DNA of 39,769 nucleotides from Gammaproteobacteria bacterium UBA6724 (GTDB lineage Bacteria; Pseudomonadota; Gammaproteobacteria; Pseudomonadales; Azotimanducaceae). The notes below the pieces were generated by a model that was not told where the DNA came from, did not search any database, and was given only the letters and a program-made list of their open reading frames with translations. Within the stretch, counting starts at the first letter, position 1. Each line of letters opens with the position of its first letter. Position numbers and translations under genes: made by a program. Location of the stretch: contig DKIG01000018.1 in the NCBI GenBank assembly GCA_002454165.1, forward strand, positions 1 to 39,769, in the 5' to 3' direction. Shown piece after piece: positions 15,953 to 24,861 of this stretch.

Positions 15953-18900
15953 TTAGACATTCTGACGCTCTCCCTCGGGGTCATAGAAAACCGGTTCACA
16001 AATTGTCGCGCGGCTGACGGACTTGACGCCCGGTGAGTAGATGGTCTCACCCATGCGGCGGTGACCGTCCTTCACCAGCGCCAGGGCAAAGCACCGGCCC
16101 AGGGTCGCGCTGTAATAACTGGAAGTCACATGACCCACCATATTCGCGATCTGTGCCGGATCACACACCAACTGACTGCCTTCAGATAGCAGATATTCAG
16201 GGTCAACCGGTAGTAGCCCCACCAACTGCTTGCGACCCCTGCTCTGGCAATCCCCACGCGCCATACCACGTTTACCGATGAAGCTAAAACGCTTTTGCTT
16301 TGAGAGCGCCCAGCCCATGCCCAGGTCATCCGGTGTCACAGAGCCATCCGTATCCTGACCGACAATCACAAAACCCTTCTCGGCACGGAGGATATGCATA
16401 GTTTCCGTGCCATAGGGGGTGATCTCGTATTGCTCACCATGACTGACGAGCATCTGCCACAGCCTGAGACCATAGTTTGCCTGGACATTGATTTCATAGG
16501 ACAACTCGCCAGTGAACGACACTCGGAAAACTCTGGCTGGGATGCCCGCCACCCTACCAACCCGCCAGTGCATGAAGGGAAAAGCCTCGCCAGACAAATC
16601 AATGTCCGTCAGCCCCTGTAACAGGTCCCTGCTCTTGGGACCAGAGAGAGTCGCCGTATTCCATTGATCAGTCACCGAATTAAAATAGACCCTGAGCTCC
16701 TGCCACTCCGTCTGATGCCAGAGCTCCAGCCACTCCAATATCTGCGCTGCCCCCCCGGTCGTGGTGTGCATGAGGAAGTGATTGTCCCCCAGGGCAGCCG
16801 TGACACCATCATCAATGACCATGCCGTCCTCACCACACATCAAGCCATAACGACACTGTCCCACCGGCAACTTGAGCCAAGCATTGGTATAAATCCGGTT
16901 AAGGAACTCACGAACATCAGGTCCCTGTATATCAATCTTGCCGAGGGTGGAGGCATCCAGAATACCTACCTGTTGCCGCACCGCCAGACATTCCCGATTC
17001 AGGCTGTCCTGCATGGATTCACCGGGACGAGGGTAGTACCAGGGTCGCTTCCACTGTCCCACATTCTCAAACTTCGCACCCTGCTGTTCATGCCAGGATT
17101 GAATTGCCGTGTACCTAACGGGATCAAACAACTCGCCGCAATCACGCCCGACGACAGAGCCAAAACTTATTGGTGTGTAGTTAGGCCGAAACATGGTGGT
17201 ACCGGTTTCTGCGATGGATTTGCCCAGGACCCGCGCAGTGATAGCAACACCGGCGACATTGCCGAGTTTGCCCTGGTCCGTACCGAAGCCGAGGGCGGTA
17301 TAACGTTTCACATGCTCAATGCTCTCAAAGCCTTCTCGCGCCGCCAGTTCAATATCTGCCGCTGATACATCAAGCTGAAAGTCCACAAATTGCTTGGGCG
17401 CGCGGCTTGTACTTTTGATATGCGGCAGGTGAAACAACTGTATGCCGGGTGCTTCCTCTATTGCTTCGGCCTGAGGAATGTCGTCATCAGACAGACTCAG
17501 AGAGAAGCCGGCGGCAAGAGCAGCTACCCGTCCCGACTCCGCCCCCTGGGCGAGTACCGACCCCAGCGTCATCACGCCCGTGATAGCACCGGCGCAATGC
17601 TGCGCCTGTATTGTCTCGCCAGGGACAAAGCAACCATATTCATCATGCCAGATCGGCTTACTGCCTGTGTGGCAGCTCAGGTGAACCACCGGGCTCCAGC
17701 CGCCAGAACTGGCAAGGGTGTCGCAACTGATAGTCTCCACCTTGCCGGTCACCGACCCGCCTAAGGAATCAATAGCAGCAATCTTCACGCCCCTGACACG
17801 CCTCTTTCCAATCGCCTCTATCACAGCGCTACCGCTGATGACCCTGATACCCGCTGACCGTATAGCCTGAATCAGAGGGCTATCTGCCTGGGGTCTGGCA
17901 TCAACAACAGCGACAACTTGTCTTCGCGCCCTGCCCCTTTTTTCATCACTCTCCTGACCAGCAACACCGGCAGCGTGCCAATCAAGAGCGGCCTGATAAC
18001 CATGGTCATTGGTGGTCATCAGCACCAGCCGCCGACCCGGTAGCACGCCGTACCGATGTATGTAAACAGACGTTGCCGAGGCCTGGATACAACCCGGCAG
18101 GTCATTGTTGCTGAATACCAGAGGCCTCTCCTGGGCACCTGTCGCCAAAATCACCTGAGCAGCGCGAATCTTGTGTATGCGCTCTCGGGGGAGACGAGGC
18201 GAGTCGTCACGGCCTGCATGATTGACTATTTTGTGACCAGCCATTTTGTGACCAGATGTTTTGTGAGCAACTATTTCATGAGCAACGATGAAATTATGGT
18301 CGTGATATCCGACAGCCGCAGTGCCGGGCAACATCAGGACATTATCTAGCCCAGTTAATTGCTCAAGCGTTTGCGCCAGCCAGGTCGCAGGCGGCAGGCC
18401 ATCAATCCGGTTGTTCATATGTAGCAAGCAGCCGCCCAGCTGTGCCTGCTCATCAAGAATAACCACCCGCGCGCCCGACTTTCCTGCCACTCGTGCTGCC
18501 GTCAGGCCCGCGGGCCCAGCACCAATAATCAGCAAGTCACAATGATGATTGAGATGGTCATAGATATCCGGGTCCTTTACCGTTGGCGCCTTACCCAGAC
18601 CCGCTACGCGACGCATGACATACTCATAAAACCGCCACATAAAACCGGGGAACATAAAGGTCTTGTAATAGAATCCCGGCGGCATCAATCGGCCGAATAG
18701 TCGCCCCACAAGGCCTGTCAGGGACCATCTGAGGCTTGGCGAACCACTGGTACTGCGGCAGACAAGCCCTGCATACAAAATCTGCTGAGTCGCGCGAACA
18801 TTCGGCACCTGAGTCGCCTCGGTGGCTCCCACCTGCAGGATGGCATTGGGCTCCTCAACGCCCGCTGCGATGATGCCTCTGGGTCTGCCGTATTTGAAGC

Positions 18901-19051
18901 TGCGGGCAAGAACATCAACGCCATTGGCAAGCAGGGCGGACGCCAGGGTGTCTCCCCTGAGACCCTGATAAGACTTGCCGTTAAATGTAAATCCTATCTC
19001 GGCGTCATAGTCCACACACCGCCCGCCGACTATCCGATTCACCTGCTTCAA
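15953..19051 (-). CDS. soxA: Sarcosine oxidase alpha subunit
   Basis: The 1032-residue alpha chain oxidises sarcosine to glycine together with SoxB and passes the methyl to THF as 5,10-methylene-THF. The N-terminus has GLRGDTLASALLANGVDVLARSF-type sequence, then RSFKYGRPRGI. A Rossmann FAD/NAD region follows (LLIIGAGPAGLTAARVAGKSG) with ATGAQERPLVF. The C-terminal third is a GcvT-like folate domain (GILDASTLGKIDIQGPDV, FTGELSYEINV, LRAEKGFVIVGQDTDG). Its start overlaps the soxD stop (ATGA). Between about residues 255 and 275 an unusual His/Lys micro-repeat insert (HEIVAHKTSGHKMAGHKIVNH) interrupts a surface loop; otherwise it is typical. Confidence 0.95.
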   Translation of the reverse strand: MKQVNRIVGGRCVDYDAEIGFTFNGKSYQGLRGDTLASALLANGVDVLARSFKYGRPRGIIAAGVEEPNAILQVGATEATQVPNVRATQQILYAGLVCRSTSGSPSLRWSLTGLVGRLFGRLMPPGFYYKTFMFPGFMWRFYEYVMRRVAGLGKAPTVKDPDIYDHLNHHCDLLIIGAGPAGLTAARVAGKSGARVVILDEQAQLGGCLLHMNNRIDGLPPATWLAQTLEQLTGLDNVLMLPGTAAVGYHDHNFIVAHEIVAHKTSGHKMAGHKIVNHAGRDDSPRLPRERIHKIRAAQVILATGAQERPLVFSNNDLPGCIQASATSVYIHRYGVLPGRRLVLMTTNDHGYQAALDWHAAGVAGQESDEKRGRARRQVVAVVDARPQADSPLIQAIRSAGIRVISGSAVIEAIGKRRVRGVKIAAIDSLGGSVTGKVETISCDTLASSGGWSPVVHLSCHTGSKPIWHDEYGCFVPGETIQAQHCAGAITGVMTLGSVLAQGAESGRVAALAAGFSLSLSDDDIPQAEAIEEAPGIQLFHLPHIKSTSRAPKQFVDFQLDVSAADIELAAREGFESIEHVKRYTALGFGTDQGKLGNVAGVAITARVLGKSIAETGTTMFRPNYTPISFGSVVGRDCGELFDPVRYTAIQSWHEQQGAKFENVGQWKRPWYYPRPGESMQDSLNRECLAVRQQVGILDASTLGKIDIQGPDVREFLNRIYTNAWLKLPVGQCRYGLMCGEDGMVIDDGVTAALGDNHFLMHTTTGGAAQILEWLELWHQTEWQELRVYFNSVTDQWNTATLSGPKSRDLLQGLTDIDLSGEAFPFMHWRVGRVAGIPARVFRVSFTGELSYEINVQANYGLRLWQMLVSHGEQYEITPYGTETMHILRAEKGFVIVGQDTDGSVTPDDLGMGWALSKQKRFSFIGKRGMARGDCQSRGRKQLVGLLPVDPEYLLSEGSQLVCDPAQIANMVGHVTSSYYSATLGRCFALALVKDGHRRMGETIYSPGVKSVSRATICEPVFYDPEGERQNV
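18224..18283 (-). repeat. 15-bp in-frame tandem repeat inside soxA
   Basis: Four 15-bp units of the GACTATTTTGTGACC type run head to tail. They encode repeated (A/S)-(G/H)-H-K/E-x blocks. The frame is kept and the site lies in a loop between FAD-domain motifs. Confidence 0.85.
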
Positions 19052-19368
19052 GAGTCGTTGCTCCCCGGGGGCATTGACGGCGGCAGGCTTAGTTCTACGG
19101 CGGTCTTGCCACCAATGGGGCTACTTTCTCTTATCTCATAGCTGAGTGTATCGCGTATGACCTTGAGAAATTTCCGACATCCCACGGCATGTGACCAGAG
19201 CTCATGGTGCAGGCCGCAGGGGTTTTTTCTGAAGTAAAGATAGGCACCCCAGTCCTTATCTGTACAAGCATCCGGGTCGGCTGGGCGCACAATATGCGCC
19301 TGGCCCGCATAGTGAAATTCTTCCTCGTCCCGGTATTCCGCACAATGAGGACAATAGATTCTCAACAT
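19048..19368 (-). CDS. soxD: Sarcosine oxidase delta subunit
   Basis: The 106-residue delta chain has the zinc-binding start MLRIYCPHCAEYRDEEEF, then DPDACTDKDWGAYLYFRKNP and WSHAVGCRKFLKVIRDT. These match SoxD in length (about 100) and order. It is the Zn-binding structural subunit of sarcosine oxidase. Its stop overlaps the soxA start. Its ribosome site plus start codon (GAGGG..CAGCCATG) is part of a threefold tandem duplication at 19364-19413, so there are decoy start units just upstream. Confidence 0.93.
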   Translation of the reverse strand: MLRIYCPHCAEYRDEEEFHYAGQAHIVRPADPDACTDKDWGAYLYFRKNPCGLHHELWSHAVGCRKFLKVIRDTLSYEIRESSPIGGKTAVELSLPPSMPPGSNDS

Positions 19369-19413
19369 GGCTGAGCCCTCAACATGGCTGAGCCCTCAGA
19401 TGGCTGAGCCCTC
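19364..19413 (-). repeat. threefold 16/17-bp repeat carrying the soxD ribosome site and start codon
   Basis: AACATGGCTGAGCCCTC occurs exactly at 19364-19380 and 19381-19397. A 16-bp variant lies at 19398-19413. On the coding strand each unit reads GAGGG-N6-CATG-like, so the translation start signal of soxD is repeated. The 17-bp unit is not a multiple of three; starting at the upstream copy reaches a stop quickly. Confidence 0.9.
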
Positions 19414-19427
19414 AACATGACATGGTC

Positions 19428-20681
19428 CTAATGCGCGACACCGGCGGCACCATGTTCATCTATGAGGGCACCTGAGTAGAAACGGGTCAGGCAAAAAGGT
19501 TTCGCTAGGGGATGCATTTCATCACCGGCAAGGGACGCCGCAAACACCTGCCCGGAACCCGGTGTCGCCTTGAAGCCGCCTGTGCCCCAGCCGCAATTAA
19601 AGAAGAGATTAGTGACTGGACTCTCACCAATAATTGGACAGGCATCTGGAGTCGTGTCAACGGTCCCGCCCCACTGGCGGTTCATCGGTACCCTGGAGAA
19701 GATGGGGAACAACTCAATGATTGCGGCGAGGGCCTGTTCAATTTTCGGATAGGAGCCCCTTTGACCATAGCCGTTGTAACTGTCAATGCCCGCGCCAATC
19801 ACCAGGTCGCCCTTGTTGGACTGGCTAATGTATCCGTGCACCTGATTGGACATGACAACCCTGTGTAGCACCGGCTTGATTGGCTCGGACACCAATGCCT
19901 GCAAGGGGTGGGATTCAATGGGCAACTCAAACCCTGCCAGATTCGCCAGCAGGCCGCTGTTACCGGCGGCGACACAAGCCACCTTCCTGGCGCCTATGCT
20001 GCCATAACGACGGGTCTTCACGCCTCGGACCCTACTGTCCTCAATCTCAAAGCCGGTCACTTCACACTCCTGGATCAGGTCAACACCCAGGCTGTCTGCC
20101 GCCCGCGCGAAGCCCCAGGCAACCGCATCATGCCGTGCCACGCCCCCGCGAGGTTGCCAGGAAGCACCAAGCACCGGATAGCGACTCTTCTCTGAGCAGT
20201 TGAGGATAGGCACCAGTTTTTGAACCTGGGTGCTATCCAGCACCTCGCCGTCTATCCCGTTCAACCGGTTAGCATTCACCCGCCGCCGAATGTCTCGCAT
20301 GTCCTGTAATGTATGACCAAGATTAAGGACGCCTCGCTGGGAAAACATCACATTGTAATTCAGGTCGCGGGACAGACCTTCCCATAGTTGCAACGCATGT
20401 TCATAGAGGTGCGCCGACTCGTTCCAGAGATAGTTGGATCTCACGATAGTCGTGTTTCTGCCGGTGTTGCCGCCACCCAGGTAACCCTTCTCCATCACGG
20501 CAACATTGGTGACACCAAACTCCTTGGCAAGATAGTAGGCAGTGGCGAGACCATGCCCGCCGCCACCCACTATGATGATGTCGTACTGCTTTTTTGGCGC
20601 GGGGTTACGCCAGGCTCTTTGCCAATTTTCATGGTGCCTGATGGCATGTTTGATTAACCCGAAGCCTGAATAACGCTCCAT
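19428..20681 (-). CDS. soxB: Sarcosine oxidase beta subunit
   Basis: The 417-residue flavoprotein of the DAO family has the dinucleotide motif IIIVGGGGHGLATAYYLA near residue 35. The covalent-FMN region follows (EKGYLGGGNTGRNTTIVRSNYLW), and the C-terminal FAD signature is FFNCGWGTGGFKATPGSG. This matches SoxB of heterotetrameric sarcosine oxidase; the beta chain carries the site that oxidises sarcosine. It is the first gene of soxBDAG, 136 bp after the GlxA-type regulator on the same strand. Some soxB-like proteins act on other N-methyl amines, but the full BDAG set supports sarcosine. Confidence 0.95.
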   Translation of the reverse strand: MERYSGFGLIKHAIRHHENWQRAWRNPAPKKQYDIIIVGGGGHGLATAYYLAKEFGVTNVAVMEKGYLGGGNTGRNTTIVRSNYLWNESAHLYEHALQLWEGLSRDLNYNVMFSQRGVLNLGHTLQDMRDIRRRVNANRLNGIDGEVLDSTQVQKLVPILNCSEKSRYPVLGASWQPRGGVARHDAVAWGFARAADSLGVDLIQECEVTGFEIEDSRVRGVKTRRYGSIGARKVACVAAGNSGLLANLAGFELPIESHPLQALVSEPIKPVLHRVVMSNQVHGYISQSNKGDLVIGAGIDSYNGYGQRGSYPKIEQALAAIIELFPIFSRVPMNRQWGGTVDTTPDACPIIGESPVTNLFFNCGWGTGGFKATPGSGQVFAASLAGDEMHPLAKPFCLTRFYSGALIDEHGAAGVAH

Positions 20682-20817
20682 TGATTAGCTTCACCTCTCA
20701 CCGCAATTGTCACCGCAATCTGCCAGGATGATACTAAAGGAAGCAACGGGCTTGTAACCATTCGCGCCGCCTGGCTATACATAAACGACTAGGGCAGCAC
20801 TCCCGTAGAAAGCGTCC

Positions 20818-21909
20818 TCAGCCCCCAGGTATTTCCACACTGCCGAAGCTGGGCTCGCGCCGTGCCAGCCTGTTCGCTGTCGCTTCCTGCCCCACGGCGA
20901 ACTGCACTGCATTTTGCTCCAGCATCCGGGTGCGTTCCTCCCGTGGTGGAATACCAATATGCGTCCGGTAGCATTTGCTGAAGTGCGGTGTGGATACGAA
21001 GCCGCACAGGGAGGCAATCTCTACGACTGACAGGGTGGTCTGCTTCAGCAGTTGCCTTGCCCGATATAGCCGCACCCTGAGATAGTAACGAGATGGTGAG
21101 TACTTCAGATTGTCCTTGAACAACCGTTCAAGCGACCGTCTCGAAATTTTAAGTAGCGATGCGATTTTATCTAGGGGAAGCGGTTCTTCAATATTGGCTT
21201 CCATCAACCTGGCGGCATCAACCAATTTTGGCGGGGTGACACCCGGGGTGAATTTCAACGGCACCTTCTGGTTATCCGTCTCGTCCCTGATCCTGTCTAG
21301 GATAAACATTTCCGAGATGGTGTTGGCGAGGGACAATCCATGCCCCGCGCAAATGATATTGAGCATCATGTCGAGAGGTGCAGTTCCCCCAGTGCAGGTC
21401 AGGCGTTTATCGGCCACGGAAAACAAACGATTGTTGCACAACACCAGCGGGTTATTTTCCTGCAATGCCGCCATACATTCCCAGTGGACGCTACATTCAT
21501 ATCCGTCCAGCAGATGCGCTTCCGCCAGTACATAGGCACCAGTACAGACACCACCCAGTCTCACGCCTTCCCGGTCCAATTCCTTTAACCACTTGATCTG
21601 CCGCTGTGTGTAGCTACTGACAATGTCCCAGCCGCCGACCACAATCAGAATATCCATTTTCTCAGCATTCTGAATGGAAGCATCCGCAATGGTCAGGATG
21701 CCATCACTGGCGGCTACGGGCTCTCCATCCTCGGTAATCAACTTCCATCGGTATAGCTCCCTGCCGCTCAATTGATTCGCCATCCGCAATGGCTCCACCG
21801 CAGTCGCAAGGGAAATCATGGTGTAGTTGACCAACAGCAGAAAGCTGATCTTTACCGGACCAGTTTGTTGATAGCGCCGCCTAATAGCGTCTGAAACCGA
21901 TTGATTCAT
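20818..21909 (-). CDS. GlxA-family (DJ-1/PfpI + AraC) regulator, GbdR/SouR-like
   Basis: The frame is open to 22047, but I chose the ATG at 21909 (MNQSVSDAIRR) because it has GGAGG 7 nt upstream and gives the family-typical 363 residues. The N-terminal class I glutamine-amidotransferase-like sensor (ILIVVGGWDIVSS, GGVCTGAYVLAEAHLLDGYECSVHWE) is followed by a C-terminal AraC DNA-binding domain (LLKISRRSLERLFK, IASLCGFVSTPHFSKCYRTHIG). GbdR, SouR and CdhR of Pseudomonas have this plan and switch on betaine, sarcosine or carnitine genes. Its position directly upstream of soxBDAG suggests it senses a betaine-pathway intermediate and activates sox and perhaps the corrinoid operon. The ligand is inferred. 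Confidence 0.85.
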   Translation of the reverse strand: MNQSVSDAIRRRYQQTGPVKISFLLLVNYTMISLATAVEPLRMANQLSGRELYRWKLITEDGEPVAASDGILTIADASIQNAEKMDILIVVGGWDIVSSYTQRQIKWLKELDREGVRLGGVCTGAYVLAEAHLLDGYECSVHWECMAALQENNPLVLCNNRLFSVADKRLTCTGGTAPLDMMLNIICAGHGLSLANTISEMFILDRIRDETDNQKVPLKFTPGVTPPKLVDAARLMEANIEEPLPLDKIASLLKISRRSLERLFKDNLKYSPSRYYLRVRLYRARQLLKQTTLSVVEIASLCGFVSTPHFSKCYRTHIGIPPREERTRMLEQNAVQFAVGQEATANRLARREPSFGSVEIPGG

Positions 21910-22028
21910 CTTCCAACCTCCAAGCCTGCCCGGGGATGGTGCTGGCTGGCAAAGGCAGCAACGCCTATTAACACCCTTTCGTGACAAGGCTCTATCATAA
22001 CCATGGATTATGAGCAATTTCGGGCAAG

Positions 22029-22049
22029 GAGTGCAATATAATCGCACTC
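22029..22049. promoter_or_regulatory. inverted repeat GAGTGC-N9-GCACTC upstream of the regulator
   Basis: A perfect 6-bp dyad with a 9-bp AT-rich spacer lies 120 bp before the regulator start, at the left rim of the AT-rich insert. It could be an operator. The region also contains CATAAT and TATGAT -10-like sequences on the minus strand, but no clear complete promoter. Confidence 0.35.
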
Positions 22050-22151
22050 ATATTTGGTCAGAAAAAGTAATATTTTTTTGACAAAGATGCACATAATGTA
22101 GCTAGCATAGGTTTGTATGTTTTAATCAAATGACACATTGAGGTTTCGCCC

Positions 22152-22943
22152 TTGGGAGCAGATACAGAGAAAAAATCCACCGGAATCTCTTCTTGGCCTA
22201 AAGACGAGCGGCCCCGGGAGCGATTGCTCAAGCGGGGTGCAGAAGCTCTGACCGATGCCGAGTTGGTTGCAATTCTGTTGCGGGTTGGAGTAAAGGGTGC
22301 AAGCGCGGTGGATTTGGGGCGTCAGTTATTGGAAAAATTTGGTTCTTTGAAGGCAATGACCGAAGCACCGACCTTGGCGTTACTGGAAATCAAAGGACTT
22401 AGGGAGGCAAAGGCGGCGCAGTTGACTGCGGCAATGGAGATTGCTCGCCGAAGTGCCCTTGTATCAGGAGATAATCGGCAGAAAATTTTAAACACAAAAC
22501 AGGCCGGGGAATATTTCCGTGAGCGATTAAGAGCATTACCCGAAGAACATTTCCGAGTTTTGTATTTGAATCGGCGCAATGTTCTGCTGAGTGACATATT
22601 AATTGCTCAGGGAGAAACGGCAGAGGTGAAAATATCGCTACGCCAGATTGTTTCAAACGCTTTGCGGGTTAATTCAAGCGCCATTATTGCCGCTCATAAT
22701 CACCCTTCTGGAGGCGTAGAACCGAGCGAGTCAGACAGACTATTAACCAAAGACCTGATTGCCGCAACTCGCCCGCTGAATATAAAAGTGCTTGACCATG
22801 TCATCATCGGCGGCGAAGAGTTTTACAGCTTTGCCGACAACGGACTTTTGGATGAGTTGGAGATTGAATGTCTGGCTCCTGGGGTTACCGAGAAAGCACC
22901 AAGACTGAAAAGAGCAGGAGAAAATGAAAGACGCAGAGCGTAA
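22152..22943 (+). CDS. radC: RadC-family JAB/MPN protein
   Basis: The 263-residue protein starts at TTG (22152), with DERPRERLLKRGAEALTDAELVAILL as the classic RadC opening. A helix-hairpin-helix-like stretch (LLEIKGLREAKAAQL) follows. The C-terminal JAB domain has the metal motif AAHNHPSGGVEPSESD, then HVIIGGEEFYSFADNG. RadC is not a proven repair protein; family members cluster with mobile and defence genes. The last 20 nt overlap the methyltransferase start, so it is translated as part of the R-M cassette. The tail after ECLAP is longer than usual and basic. TTGACA lies at 22078-22083, but no good -10 follows. Confidence 0.92.
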   Translation: MGADTEKKSTGISSWPKDERPRERLLKRGAEALTDAELVAILLRVGVKGASAVDLGRQLLEKFGSLKAMTEAPTLALLEIKGLREAKAAQLTAAMEIARRSALVSGDNRQKILNTKQAGEYFRERLRALPEEHFRVLYLNRRNVLLSDILIAQGETAEVKISLRQIVSNALRVNSSAIIAAHNHPSGGVEPSESDRLLTKDLIAATRPLNIKVLDHVIIGGEEFYSFADNGLLDELEIECLAPGVTEKAPRLKRAGENERRRA

Positions 22944-24861
22944 ACACATAATCAGCATTCTTGAGAGCGGCGAGATGCCTTCGTCGGAATGGTCTGCCAT
23001 TCTTTTCCCCAACCAAAAACGTGAGTGCGAACTTATCTATGACGGTAAGGCGAGGGAAGAAGATATCTTAGCCGAAACCATGTCTGTCCCTCTCCAACAA
23101 AACCGTCTGTTCGGCAACAATGGCAAAGGTTGGCACAACAAACTCATCTTTGGCGACAACTTGCAGATTATGAAGTCGCTTTTAGATGACAAGAAAAGCG
23201 GCAAACTTTGCAACGCCGATGGCACACCCGGAATACGCCTAGTTTATATTGACCCGCCCTTTTCTACCAAAAAAGAAATGCAGGGCATAGGCGGCGCGCA
23301 AGCATATCAGGACAAACTTGCCGCTGGTGAATTTTTAGAATTTCTTCGCAAAAGATTGATTTTGATTCGGGAACTGCTTTCTGATGACGGAAGCGTCTAT
23401 GTGCATTTGGATTGGCGGATGAATTCTTATGTTCGGGTTTTGATGGATGAAGTGTTTGGGAAAGATAATTTTCGGAATGAGATTATATGGCGTTATAGGA
23501 GATGGCCATCTCCATCTCCAAATTTTCAAAAAATGCACGACACTCTGATACGGTATTCAAAAAGTAAAGAATGGGTATGGTATCAGTTATTTGAATCCAA
23601 ATCTGAATCCACTCTAAAAGCATTCGGAAATATTAAACTTACTACCGAAATTACCGAAATAGGTACTGTCAAAAAGATTAAGACAGAGGAAACGTCTGAT
23701 GGAACATATATGTCTGATGTTTGGGTGATGTCTATGGTGCAAGGGTCGGCATCAAGTGAGCGAAAGGTAGCTTCAAATTACCCGACGCAAAAACCGGAAG
23801 CATTGATAGAGCGTATGATTAAATCTTCTTCCAATTCTGGCGATCTCGTCGCAGACTTTTTTCTGGGTTCTGGCACCACTGTTGCCGTCGCCGAAAAACT
23901 TGGGCGTCGTTGGATTGGCTCTGACTGCGGCAAGTTAGCGATTTATACAACCCAAAAAAGAATGCTCAATTTGAGAAAAGAGATCGGGAACAAAGGCACA
24001 TCTTTGAAGCCAAAACCTTTTGCTTTATTCAATGCTGGGCTTTATGAACTGGAAAAACTGAGCGAGGAATCGGGCGAAAATTGGAATCGTTTTGTTTTGC
24101 AGTTGTTTCAGTGCCGTGAAGTTTCTCACAAAATCGGTGGTATCCAGATGCACGGAAAATTGCGAGGTAAAAGCGTTTTGGTCTATAGCCCGCAGGCATT
24201 GAAAGAAGGCGAAGAAATTACCGAAGAAACCATACAAGAAATTCATTCAAACGTCGGAAAAATGGTGGGTGAAGAAATGTTTTTGATTGCTCCCGCCATG
24301 TCTTTCGGCTTTTTTCAGGACTACATTGATTGCGGAGATGTGCGGTATTACGCTCTTCGCATTCCCTATTCAATCATCAACGAACTGCATCGGCGGGATT
24401 TTACCGCTTTGCGTCAGCCTGAAAATGAAAATGCGATAAACGAAACCGTGGAAGCGGTTGGCTTTGATTTTAATCGTCGTCCGAAACTCAAATATTCTGT
24501 TGATATTGAAAAAGCAAAGAAAAATGCCCTTATAAAAATTGAAATTTTTAAGAGCGATGCTCGTGTTCCCGAGGCGTTGCAGATGGATGGCAATCGAGAA
24601 ACGCTTTCAATGGTAATGCTGGATTACGACTATAGTTCTGAAAAAGGGTTTTTTGAATTTGATGAGATTATTTATGCGGATGATTTGAAAAATAATAAAT
24701 GGACGGTTTCTTTTCCTTCTGAAAAAATCGGCGAAAATGTAATGGCAATTTTTATTGATATTTATGGCAATGAAGCAAGGGAGTTGATAAGCGCAAAAGA
24801 TTTTAAGAAAAGAACAGTGGCAAAGGGTAAAAAAACCGGGACTACTAAAAAGAGGAAGTGA
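22924..24861 (+). CDS. type III-like Mod DNA methyltransferase
   Basis: The 645-residue protein has target motif IV VYIDPPFSTKKEM near residue 110, then VHLDWRMNSYVRVLMDEVFG and, later, motif I DFFLGSGTTVAVAEKLGRRW near 311. Motif order IV before I is that of beta-class amino-methyltransferases, including type III Mod. The variable middle (about residues 190-290) would read the target, and a C-terminal extension of about 250 residues has no recognised motif. It should methylate adenine, or less likely cytosine N4, on one strand of its site. The 5' end overlaps radC by 20 nt and the stop overlaps the Res GTG start, indicating coupled translation. Confidence 0.88.
   Translation: MKDAERKHIISILESGEMPSSEWSAILFPNQKRECELIYDGKAREEDILAETMSVPLQQNRLFGNNGKGWHNKLIFGDNLQIMKSLLDDKKSGKLCNADGTPGIRLVYIDPPFSTKKEMQGIGGAQAYQDKLAAGEFLEFLRKRLILIRELLSDDGSVYVHLDWRMNSYVRVLMDEVFGKDNFRNEIIWRYRRWPSPSPNFQKMHDTLIRYSKSKEWVWYQLFESKSESTLKAFGNIKLTTEITEIGTVKKIKTEETSDGTYMSDVWVMSMVQGSASSERKVASNYPTQKPEALIERMIKSSSNSGDLVADFFLGSGTTVAVAEKLGRRWIGSDCGKLAIYTTQKRMLNLRKEIGNKGTSLKPKPFALFNAGLYELEKLSEESGENWNRFVLQLFQCREVSHKIGGIQMHGKLRGKSVLVYSPQALKEGEEITEETIQEIHSNVGKMVGEEMFLIAPAMSFGFFQDYIDCGDVRYYALRIPYSIINELHRRDFTALRQPENENAINETVEAVGFDFNRRPKLKYSVDIEKAKKNALIKIEIFKSDARVPEALQMDGNRETLSMVMLDYDYSSEKGFFEFDEIIYADDLKNNKWTVSFPSEKIGENVMAIFIDIYGNEARELISAKDFKKRTVAKGKKTGTTKKRK

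Noticed and set aside
21910..22047. N-terminal extension of the GlxA-type regulator (46 extra residues)
   Set aside because: Composition is atypical and the ATG at 21909 has a strong GGAGG site and the family-typical length.
22078..22106. Promoter for the radC cassette from TTGACA at 22078-22083
   Set aside because: No -10 hexamer at 16-18 nt; only GCTAGC or TAGCAT-like sequences are available.
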